The notes under the pieces were generated by a model. That model made no database searches, was not told the DNA's origin, and worked only from the letters and a program-made list of their open reading frames with translations. The position numbers and the translations under genes are program-made. A stretch of DNA of 5,951 nt. Origin: Phycisphaerae bacterium (GTDB taxonomy: Bacteria; Planctomycetota; Phycisphaerae; Sedimentisphaerales; Anaerobacaceae). The stretch is taken from the NCBI GenBank assembly GCA_030602845.1, contig JAUVYZ010000139.1:1-5951 (forward strand). Direction: 5' to 3'. Positions 1 to 4,663 of the stretch are shown here, in pieces (positions within the stretch are counted from its first letter, which is position 1; each line of letters begins with the position of its first letter).

Positions 1-1
1 G

Positions 2-139
2 GGCGGCAATATGGAGCAACTGGTAAAAAGTATAAAGGAAAAGCTCTTTATCCTGCCTGATGAGACTGCCGTTTATCCCGGCCACGGGCCAACAACAACA
101 ATAGCACAGGAAAAAAAGAGTAACCCTTTCCTGCAATAG
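2..139 (+). CDS. Metallo-beta-lactamase-fold hydrolase, C-terminal fragment
   Basis: Reading from base 2, 45 codons are open and end in TAG at 137-139; the start lies left of the window. The visible C-terminus contains LPDETAVYPGHGPTTTIAQ followed by EKKSNPFLQ. The PGHGP-x-TTI-x-x-EK-x-x-NPF pattern is the characteristic end of glyoxalase II-like / YcbL-like MBL-fold hydrolases, which are usually a little over 200 residues. In that family the His of PGHG is one of the metal ligands of the binuclear centre. Substrate cannot be judged from the tail; members hydrolyse thioesters such as S-lactoylglutathione or are uncharacterised. The last 67 bases of the gene are part of a direct repeat that recurs twice downstream, so this copy is probably the parent of the others. 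The family assignment is strong; the exact function is unknown. Confidence 0.85.
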   Translation, partial: GGNMEQLVKSIKEKLFILPDETAVYPGHGPTTTIAQEKKSNPFLQ

Positions 140-145
140 CAGCTT
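73..145 (+). repeat. Gene-end direct repeat, copy 1 (3' end of MBL-fold gene)
   Basis: These 73 bases cover the codons for YPGHGPTTTIAQEKKSNPFLQ, the stop and six further bases. They match 791-863 at 69 of 73 positions with no indels; the differences are three adjacent bases at 91-93 and one at 127. A more diverged third copy lies at about 1903-1962. This copy is in frame with the rest of the hydrolase gene, so it is taken as the original. Similarity seems to continue weakly past the repeat: ttggaaaagg...ggttttta at 161 compares with tcggaaaagaggtttta at 885. Confidence 0.9.
107..133 (+). other. Inverted repeat (possible hairpin) inside gene-end repeat
   Basis: CAGGAAA at 107-113 and TTTCCTG at 127-133 are perfect reverse complements separated by 13 bases. 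In copy 2 the arms shrink to CAGGAA / TTCCTG (825-830 and 846-851) because of the substitution at 845. In copy 3 the right arm is largely lost. It lies within the end of the hydrolase coding sequence. It could be a weak transcript-end hairpin, a recombinase or protein binding site, or chance in a codon-constrained stretch. Confidence 0.4.
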
Positions 146-160
146 TTGTGCAGAAAATAT

Positions 161-188
161 TTGGAAAAGGCGCGGTTTTTAGTATAAT
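161..188 (+). promoter_or_regulatory. Candidate sigma70-type promoter for the DUF4258/DUF2283 pair
   Basis: TTGGAA at 161-166 and TATAAT at 183-188 are separated by 16 bases, which is close to a housekeeping promoter. A second TATAAT lies at 200-205 without a good -35 box. The DUF4258 ATG is at 254, giving a leader of roughly 60 bases. The placement between the end of the hydrolase gene and the small gene pair supports independent transcription of the pair. Confidence 0.55.
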
Positions 189-253
189 GGATATTTAGCT
201 ATAATAAATAGAGGTAGCCTTCAAAGCTGCTCACCAGACAGGAAGTCAAGATT

Positions 254-505
254 ATGGCGGTTCGATTTCATCCGCATGCCCGGGAACGTATGACTCAACG
301 AGGTGCCACTGAGCAAGAAGTGGCTGTTGCGGTGGAAACAGGAGAGCGATTCGAGACGAAATTCGGCAGGACCGGATTCCGCAGGAACTTTGCATTTGAA
401 AAGCAATGGCGAGGCAAATACTATAAAACCAAACAGATTGAAGCTTATGCAGTTCGTGAGGACGATGATTGGTTGGTTATTTCAGTAATTACCCGATACT
501 TCTGA
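254..505 (+). CDS. DUF4258 family small protein, putative toxin
   Basis: This encodes an 83-residue soluble protein. The N-terminus has the DUF4258 hallmark HARERMTQRG (residues 8-17) followed by a helix with EQEV. The middle is rich in Arg, Lys and aromatic residues, and the protein ends on a hydrophobic strand, WLVISVITRYF (73-83), as is usual for this compact alpha/beta family. DUF4258 proteins often occur beside DUF2283 proteins, as here, and such pairs are predicted toxin-antitoxin modules, with the DUF4258 member the likely toxin. The enzymatic activity is not established from this sequence. The start is supported by AGGAAG at 240-245, eight bases before the ATG. The partner gene begins 24 bases after the stop. 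The toxin-first order is the reverse of most type II modules but is known for HigBA and BrnTA. The family call is fairly sure; toxicity is inferred. Confidence 0.75.
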   Translation: MAVRFHPHARERMTQRGATEQEVAVAVETGERFETKFGRTGFRRNFAFEKQWRGKYYKTKQIEAYAVREDDDWLVISVITRYF

Positions 506-529
506 GCGGATTGGAAAGGAGATAGTGTC

Positions 530-781
530 ATGAAATTTACATACGACCCACGGTATAACATAGGTTACATCCGCTTTAAAGAGAAACAGGCCGAGGTGGA
601 ATCAATCAAGCTGAGTGACGAACTGGTAGTAGATATTGCACCAGATGGGACGGTTTGCGGAATTGAGCTTTTGAATGCTAATGAGCAATTACAGCGGGAG
701 GATATGGGGGAACTTATCGTAATCAACGAAGAAACCGGCGAACATACGGAATTACCGCTTATCAAAGGCAAAAGTGGGTAG
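530..781 (+). CDS. DUF2283 family small protein, putative antitoxin
   Basis: This encodes an 83-residue acidic protein. The DUF2283 pattern is clear: MKFTYDPRYNIGYIRF at the N-terminus (family form roughly YDxxxDxxYIxL) and VVDIAPDGTVCGIELLNA at 33-50, matching the conserved D-x-x-G-x-x-x-G-I-E-x-L core. The second Asp of the family's N-terminal motif is Asn here (N10). The C-terminal third (EDMGELIVINEETGEH and onward) is a short variable tail. A strong ribosome binding site, AAAGGAG at 515-521, lies eight bases before the ATG. It is the downstream partner of the DUF4258 gene and most likely co-transcribed with it. In the TA interpretation it would neutralise the toxin. The stop at 779-781 lies only nine bases before repeat copy 2, so the pair fills the space between the two repeat copies. 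Confidence 0.78.
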   Translation: MKFTYDPRYNIGYIRFKEKQAEVESIKLSDELVVDIAPDGTVCGIELLNANEQLQREDMGELIVINEETGEHTELPLIKGKSG

Positions 782-790
782 ATGGTGAGG

Positions 791-863
791 TTATCCCGGC
801 CACGGGCCGGTAACAACAATAGCACAGGAAAAAAAGAGTAACCCGTTCCTGCAATAGCAGCTT
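791..863 (+). repeat. Gene-end direct repeat, copy 2 (duplicated MBL hydrolase tail)
   Basis: This copy matches 73-145 at 69 of 73 positions, 718 bases downstream in the same orientation. Codons 792-857 read YPGHGPVTTIAQEKKSNPFLQ then TAG. The hydrolase peptide tail and its stop are therefore preserved, but the reading frame upstream is closed (TGA at 786-788) and no hydrolase gene is attached. It is a displaced gene fragment. Its peptide-preserving state suggests either recent duplication or a former role as the functional end of the gene. Confidence 0.9.
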
Positions 864-933
864 CGCAGGGGATAGAATCAGCAATCGGAAAAGAGGTTTT
901 AGAATCTTTCCCTTTTTACTGCGTAAGAACTGT

Positions 934-962
934 TTGTGATTTAACAACAGCGCCGGTAAAAC
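934..962 (+). promoter_or_regulatory. Weak candidate promoter for the DMT transporter
   Basis: TTGTGA at 934-939 and TAAAAC at 957-962 are separated by 17 bases; each box matches the housekeeping consensus at four of six positions. It lies 30 bases before the transporter ATG, the only gene it could serve. It could be chance. The rest of 864-992 shows nothing else recognisable. Confidence 0.25.
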
Positions 963-992
963 AGCAAATCAAGGCACACAGAAATTTAGTAA

Positions 993-1946
993 ATGAACAC
1001 AGTGAAGATTCGAAAATTCGACACCTCAGCGACTTTGGCCTGCATCGGCGTGCTTCTTTTCTGGTCGGTGGGGCCGAATTTTATAAAATTTCTGACCGGC
1101 TATCTTGACTCGTGGACACAAAACATGCTGCGCTATCTGGTGGCCTGTCTGTTCTGGCTGCCGTTTCTAATTTTTGCTCTCAGGAAAAAACGGATTGACA
1201 AAAGCCTGTGGCGGCGGGCGCTTTTACCGGCTGCGGCAAATATAGTTATGCAGAGTTTATGGGCCGGGGGGTTTTACTACATCGACCCGGCTTTTATGGT
1301 TCTGCTGACGAAATCTTCTATTATCTGGATAGCCGGTTTTTCGCTGATATTCTTCGTCGATGAAAGGGCGCTGGTGAGAAGTAAGCGCTTCTGGCTGGGC
1401 GTCGGGCTTTCCGCAATCGGGGTGGTTGGCGTGATGTATTACAAGGAAGATTTCGCCGCGACTAAGACCATAACCGGTATAGTTATTGCGATGGCGACGG
1501 CTTTTATGTGGGCGGTGTACACGATTTCGGTAAAATTTGCTTTCAGGGACATTGATTCTCGCAGCGGCTTTTCTGTGATAAGCATTTACACGGCTGGTGC
1601 ACTTTGTGTGCTTGCTTTTGTCTTTGGCAGCCCGCAGGATTGTGTGAAGATGGACGTGTGGGTGTGGGCGTGTGTTGTGATTTCGGCCGTTACGGCCATA
1701 GCGTTGGGCCACGTGCTCTACTATGTGGTGATAAGACGCATCGGGGCGACTATTCCGGGGCTTGTGATATTGGCGCAGCCGTTTACCGTGTTTGCAATTT
1801 CCAGTGTATTCTTTGGGGAATCCTTAAATGAGCTTCAGTGGTTTTTTGGGGTCGTTCTGCTGGCCGGTTCCGCCCTTGCCATTTGGGCCCAGCAGCACTT
1901 AAGGCCGGCCTCAACCAACAACAATAACACAGGAAAAGACACATAA
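993..1946 (+). CDS. EamA/DMT superfamily inner-membrane transporter
   Basis: This encodes a 317-residue, very hydrophobic protein with about ten predicted membrane helices, roughly at residues 12-32, 43-62, 73-93, 98-122, 132-150, 159-181, 191-214, 223-245, 252-273 and 282-300. Size, helix number and the two-fold EamA pattern fit the drug/metabolite transporter superfamily: FWSVGPNFIKFL in the first helix, LTKSSIIWIAGFSLIFF in the fourth and VILAQPFTVFAISSVFFGE in the ninth. Members export or import small metabolites; the substrate cannot be told. The codon before the ATG is TAA, so the start cannot be further upstream. No good Shine-Dalgarno sequence precedes it, and an in-frame GTG at 1002 is an alternative. 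The last dozen or so residues (about ASTNNNNTGKDT) are encoded by repeat copy 3 read in another frame, so the native C-terminus may have been replaced. The loss should matter little, as the tail follows the last helix. Confidence 0.85.
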   Translation: MNTVKIRKFDTSATLACIGVLLFWSVGPNFIKFLTGYLDSWTQNMLRYLVACLFWLPFLIFALRKKRIDKSLWRRALLPAAANIVMQSLWAGGFYYIDPAFMVLLTKSSIIWIAGFSLIFFVDERALVRSKRFWLGVGLSAIGVVGVMYYKEDFAATKTITGIVIAMATAFMWAVYTISVKFAFRDIDSRSGFSVISIYTAGALCVLAFVFGSPQDCVKMDVWVWACVVISAVTAIALGHVLYYVVIRRIGATIPGLVILAQPFTVFAISSVFFGESLNELQWFFGVVLLAGSALAIWAQQHLRPASTNNNNTGKDT

Positions 1947-1962
1947 CCCGTTCTTTCGATAA
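1903..1962 (+). repeat. Gene-end repeat, diverged copy 3, overlapping the transporter 3' end
   Basis: Bases from about 1917 share acaacaata-cacaggaaaa and then taacccgttc with copies 1 and 2. From 1915, read one frame away from the transporter, the codons give PTTITQEKTHNPFFR and TAA at 1960-1962. This aligns with the hydrolase tail PTTTIAQEKKSNPFLQ, with one Thr missing. The upstream part (GGCCGGCCT) only loosely resembles the GGCCACGGGCC of copy 1. The transporter stop codon, 1944-1946, falls inside this copy. Confidence 0.75.
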
Positions 1963-2126
1963 CGGCCTCGCTTTGTTTTGTAAAAACCTACAGCCGGAAG
2001 CCTTGAATTGTAAGATGATGATTTCTTTGAAGAAGGGAAAAGACTGCTGAATGCTCTTTCCTGAAAACATATTCCAATAAATCACACTGTTTGTTTAGCA
2101 TTGGCATAATTCTTCGCCCCTGTGAA
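1963..2126. other. Non-coding spacer, first part; nothing recognised
   Basis: The gap from the end of repeat copy 3 to the next gene is 306 bases. This first part has no plausible gene, RNA or clear terminator on either strand. A long reading frame on the minus strand crosses it but has no coding character and is a by-product of the transporter gene. The features in the remainder of the gap are listed separately. Confidence 0.5.
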
Positions 2127-2169
2127 CGCGAAAAACGGGCGGTTCCCGGCAGGGTCGCGAAAAAAGGGT
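2127..2169 (+). repeat. Short A-rich direct repeat upstream of ECF-type promoter
   Basis: CGCGAAAAACGGG (2127-2139) and CGCGAAAAAAAGGG (2156-2169) are two near-identical units 29 bases apart in the same orientation. The second abuts the -35 element of the candidate ECF promoter. A-tracts just upstream of -35 can act as UP-like elements, and the pair could instead bind a regulator on nearly the same face of the helix. Chance is possible for so short a motif. Confidence 0.4.
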
Positions 2170-2200
2170 GTAACCTTTTGTTTGCGCAAGGCGTATAAAA
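2170..2200 (+). promoter_or_regulatory. Candidate ECF sigma-dependent promoter of the sigma operon
   Basis: TGTAAC at 2170-2175, 17 bases, then CGTA at 2193-2196 running into TATAAA (2195-2200). The B. subtilis ECF factors SigX and SigW recognise closely similar sites (TGTAAC / TGAAAC with a CG-starting -10 such as CGTA after 16-17 bases). An A7 tract at 2160-2166 precedes the -35 element, as often seen for ECF promoters. It is the only good site upstream of an operon that itself encodes an ECF factor, so autoregulation is the natural reading. It leaves a leader of about 65 bases before the ATG at 2269. A weak alternative is a housekeeping promoter with TATGAT at 2236. Confidence 0.55.
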
Positions 2201-2268
2201 GGTAAAGTGATGTAGATTTTCGGGTCGGACTATGTTATGATTTTGTTAATTGGAAAGGAGCTGAAGCT

Positions 2269-3225
2269 ATGAGAAAGTTAATGATGGTGCTGATGGTGGG
2301 TGTATTGTTGGCGGCGATACCTGCGCTTGGCGGGCCTCTGGTGAAAAGCCGGGTCAGCGGCAGTGCCAACTGGGTGGCTCACGTGGACAACGAACAGTTC
2401 AATAGTACGCTGATAGGACAGCTTATCCGAGAAGACCTGAAGAATCAGGGGGTAGAGGAGGAGCTGACAAATTTTGCCACGGTATTTTCCTTCCATCCAC
2501 TCGACGATGTCCGGAACGTTACGATTTACGGCAGCGGCCAGGACCGCCAAAAAGCTGTGGTTCTGATTGAGGGCAAGTTTAATAAAGAGCGGCTGCTGGC
2601 GCTTCTGCGCCTGAATCCCAGCTACCAGGAAATTGAATACGGCGAAATCGTGGTGCATAGCTGGGTCGATAAGAAAAAAGATGACCCCGACACCAGCGAA
2701 ACGAAGTACGGGTGCTTCTATGACGATGAGCTGGTAGTTATGGGAGCCAGCCTGGAAGCGGTAAAGCATGCGATAGATGTTCTCAATGGTTCGGCGGAGA
2801 ATGCAGTGAGTGGTGTGTTTAGCCAGGCCGCACTGGACGCGGAGGGAGCCTTTTTCCAGGTGGCGGCGAATAACGTCGGTGAGGTAGTGGGAGAGGAGCC
2901 CGAGGCGGCTGTGCTTAGACAAACGAGCGAACTTGGTCTGGCGATTGGCGAAATCGAGGGCAATTTTTATGTTGATCTGGAACTGAAGACCAAGTCGGAG
3001 GAAGCAGCCCAAGCTATCAGCAAGATAGCAGAGGGTATTATCGCCCTTGCAGCGTTGGCCGGCGAAGAGCAGCCGGGACTGGCAGAAATGGCCAAGAAGG
3101 TGAAGTTGTCCTGTGAACGGAATATGGTTCGAGTCCATTTTGAGTCAGATCCCGAAAAGGTTTTCTCGTTTCTGAAAGAGCAATGGAAGATAAAGCAAGA
3201 AAAGGCCGCCCAGAAGCAAAGTTAG
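2269..3225 (+). CDS. Exported protein of unknown function, first gene of the ECF sigma operon
   Basis: This encodes a 318-residue protein with a clear N-terminal signal peptide: MRK, a hydrophobic stretch to about residue 18, then a likely cleavage near ALGG (residues 19-22). No further membrane helix is obvious, so it should be periplasmic or otherwise exported. The mature part seems to have two alpha/beta lobes. The first begins SANWVAHVDNEQFN and contains NVTIYGSGQDRQKAVVLIEG; the second runs from about AFFQVAANNVGEV to the end and includes a helix-rich AAQAISKIAEGIIALAAL section and a final strand-helix unit. I do not recognise a characterised family. A strong ribosome binding site, AAAGGAG at 2254-2260, lies eight bases before the ATG. 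The downstream sigma gene starts inside this gene's last 43 bases, so the two are translationally linked. Being exported and co-expressed with a sigma/anti-sigma pair, it may modulate the signal sensed by the anti-sigma factor, or be a regulon product; both are inference. Confidence 0.75.
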   Translation: MRKLMMVLMVGVLLAAIPALGGPLVKSRVSGSANWVAHVDNEQFNSTLIGQLIREDLKNQGVEEELTNFATVFSFHPLDDVRNVTIYGSGQDRQKAVVLIEGKFNKERLLALLRLNPSYQEIEYGEIVVHSWVDKKKDDPDTSETKYGCFYDDELVVMGASLEAVKHAIDVLNGSAENAVSGVFSQAALDAEGAFFQVAANNVGEVVGEEPEAAVLRQTSELGLAIGEIEGNFYVDLELKTKSEEAAQAISKIAEGIIALAALAGEEQPGLAEMAKKVKLSCERNMVRVHFESDPEKVFSFLKEQWKIKQEKAAQKQS

Positions 3226-3896
3226 TAAAACCAGGCACCTTGCCGCAGCAACCTGCGCTCCAGGTATTGAGTGACGAAAAGTTAGCCCGCCAGGCACAGC
3301 AGGGCTGCGAGGCGTCTTTTGCGGCACTGGCGGAGCGTTATGGGGCGCGGCTGTTCCATTTTCTACACCATAAGACAGGCAACGTGCAGGACGCAGAAGA
3401 CCTGGTTCAGGATACGTTTGTCAAGGCCTATCAGAACATTCACCGGTACAGGTGCTCATGGAAATTCTCAACGTGGCTTTTCACAATAGCAAAGCGCTTG
3501 GCGAGCAGTCATTATCGCAGCTTACGTTGTTCGCAGAGCGTTGCGGAGGTTGAGTCCGGCAGGCCTGAGCCGGCGAAGTCGCCTCAGGCGGGGGAGATGG
3601 CAACGCAGGAGGAGGCACGACAGAGCTTGTGGGCGATGGCCAGGGGTTTGTCCAGAAATCAGTACCAGGCGTTGTGGCTGAAATACGCCGAGAATATGTC
3701 GATAAAGGAAATCTCGCAGGTTATGAGAAAGTCGCAGGTGAATGTGAAGGTGCTTCTCTACAGGGCCCGGGTAAATCTGGCGGAACGACTGCGGAATGCG
3801 GCCCCCGCGGCTTCGTTTCTGCGAAGCAGAACGGCGGGGGCGGACCAAATGTCGTCGAAAGAAACATTATCTTTTATGAAAGTTGAAGGTGCATAA
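3183..3896 (+). CDS. ECF-family RNA polymerase sigma factor
   Basis: This encodes a 237-residue protein. Sigma region 2 spans about residues 31-113, with DAEDLVQDTFVKAY (70-83) for core RNA polymerase binding and FSTWLFTIAKRLASSHYR (95-112) for -10 recognition. Sigma region 4 spans about 149-203: LSRNQYQALWLKYAENMS, then the helix-turn-helix IKEISQVMRKSQVNVKVLLYRAR, which would read the -35 element. Region 3 is absent, as in all ECF factors. A charged 30-residue N-terminal extension and a 34-residue C-terminal tail make it somewhat longer than a typical ECF protein of around 180-200 residues. The ATG at 3183 overlaps the upstream gene by 43 bases and has only AAAGAG very close by; a TTG at 3267, directly before the conserved SDEKLARQ segment, is an alternative start. 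The anti-sigma gene follows with overlapping stop and start, so the sigma factor is presumably its partner. Confidence 0.92.
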   Translation: MEDKARKGRPEAKLVKPGTLPQQPALQVLSDEKLARQAQQGCEASFAALAERYGARLFHFLHHKTGNVQDAEDLVQDTFVKAYQNIHRYRCSWKFSTWLFTIAKRLASSHYRSLRCSQSVAEVESGRPEPAKSPQAGEMATQEEARQSLWAMARGLSRNQYQALWLKYAENMSIKEISQVMRKSQVNVKVLLYRARVNLAERLRNAAPAASFLRSRTAGADQMSSKETLSFMKVEGA

Positions 3897-4465
3897 TGTT
3901 CTGTTCGATTTTTAGATTGATGATTTCACACGCTGTGGACGGTGACAGCCGGTTGTCCGGGGCAACGCAAAAGCATATTCGTCACTGTGCGAGCTGTCGA
4001 GAATTTTATGAGATATGCCTGTCGCTGGGCGAGGGCTTAACGCGTGAAGCGACAATCTCGAACGAGGAGGTTTCCGAGCGGCTGAGCGCTCGTGTTCTGA
4101 CGGCTATGCATCTCCGACGGACAGAAACATACAAAGTGAGAATGAGACTGCGGCCTATGGTGGCGGCTGCCTGTGTGGCGTTGATTGTTCTGACGGGGGT
4201 CCTCCTGCTGCTCAGACAGCCGGAGAAACAGCAGCCCAATCAATATGAGAAGGCGGTCAAAGTAATACGTGATATAGTAGTATCTGCTGATAATTTGGCG
4301 GGAGGCAATCTGGTAAAAGAGCAGCTCCCGGCGGGATGGCCGGGACTGATTGAAGAGCCATTGGCAAACGAGCTTAACAACCTCGCGGACGACACGGAGT
4401 CGGCGCTGCGATTTTTGGCTGCGTGCGTTGCGGTGGATATCACCGATACCGAAACGAATCAATGA
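3896..4465 (+). CDS. Membrane-anchored zinc-binding (ZAS) anti-sigma factor
   Basis: This encodes a 189-residue protein. The N-terminal cytoplasmic domain has the HX3CX2C signature of zinc-associated anti-sigma factors, with H27, C31 and C34 (HIRHCASC), and candidate fourth ligands H12 or C3. A single membrane helix lies at about residues 88-106 (VAAACVALIVLTGVLLLL), preceded by the Arg-rich RMRLRP. An extracytoplasmic domain of about 80 residues contains KVIRDIVVSADNLAGGNL and resembles no sensor domain I know. Proteins of this design hold the cognate ECF factor at the membrane until a signal releases it. Its ATG overlaps the sigma stop codon (TAATG), with GAAGG at 3885-3889 as ribosome binding site, which fits stoichiometric coupled synthesis. 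The anti-sigma role is strongly supported by motif and position; the signal is unknown. Confidence 0.85.
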   Translation: MFCSIFRLMISHAVDGDSRLSGATQKHIRHCASCREFYEICLSLGEGLTREATISNEEVSERLSARVLTAMHLRRTETYKVRMRLRPMVAAACVALIVLTGVLLLLRQPEKQQPNQYEKAVKVIRDIVVSADNLAGGNLVKEQLPAGWPGLIEEPLANELNNLADDTESALRFLAACVAVDITDTETNQ

Positions 4466-4603
4466 ATTGAATAGCTGATTCGCAGGACGCAGTCGGTAAT
4501 TGTCAGAAGCCGCTGAAATATTCAGGGTTGGTGTTATCACTGTCGCAATATCCATCCCTCTTGCTTGAATCCCTGCTGTCTTTGTGGTAAAAGTAAAATT
4601 ATA

Positions 4604-4632
4604 TGTAAGCCCTTCTGACGCGGCCTTATAAA
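4604..4632 (+). promoter_or_regulatory. Possible promoter upstream of the GH30-like gene
   Basis: TGTAAG at 4604-4609 and TATAAA at 4627-4632 are 17 bases apart, about 30 bases before the ATG. The set resembles the sigma-operon promoter (TGTAAC...CGTATAAA), but the -10 lacks the CG and the distance from TGTAA to TATAAA is two bases shorter. It could be a housekeeping promoter with a poor -35, or a weak member of the ECF regulon. The rest of the 198-base spacer (4466-4663) shows nothing else I can name, including no convincing terminator. Confidence 0.3.
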
Positions 4633-4663
4633 ACTGCTAATAATTGAAAATAGGTTAAAAGCA

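Noticed and set aside
791..863. Gene-end repeat as an integron attC site
   Set aside because: No GTTRRRY / RYYYAAC core boxes in the right arrangement, and the repeat is in frame with a protein tail; no integron integrase in the window.
762..947. Minus-strand small frame sharing a LFLCYCC segment with another one at 1783-2085
   Set aside because: The shared segment is only the reverse complement of repeat copies 2 and 3, so the similarity reflects the DNA repeat and not two related genes.
2127..2148. Minus-strand terminator-like hairpin (CGGG-N5-CCCG followed by T5 on the minus strand)
   Set aside because: The stem is only four base pairs and there is no minus-strand gene that it would terminate.
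2136..2190. A possible fourth, shortened copy of the gene-end repeat (cccggc, then gaaaaaaaggg-gtaacc-tttt)
   Set aside because: The resemblance is limited to an A-tract and gtaacc, needs a large internal gap, keeps no peptide tail, and overlaps the ECF-type promoter, which explains gtaacc better.
2278..3138. Long open frame of 286 codons on the minus strand
   Set aside because: It lies wholly antisense to the exported-protein gene, which has a signal peptide and a strong ribosome binding site; the antisense product is Cys/His/Gln-rich with no family resemblance.
4037..4555. Minus-strand open frame of 172 codons
   Set aside because: It is mostly antisense to the anti-sigma gene, which has a clear zinc motif and membrane helix; the antisense product shows no recognisable features.
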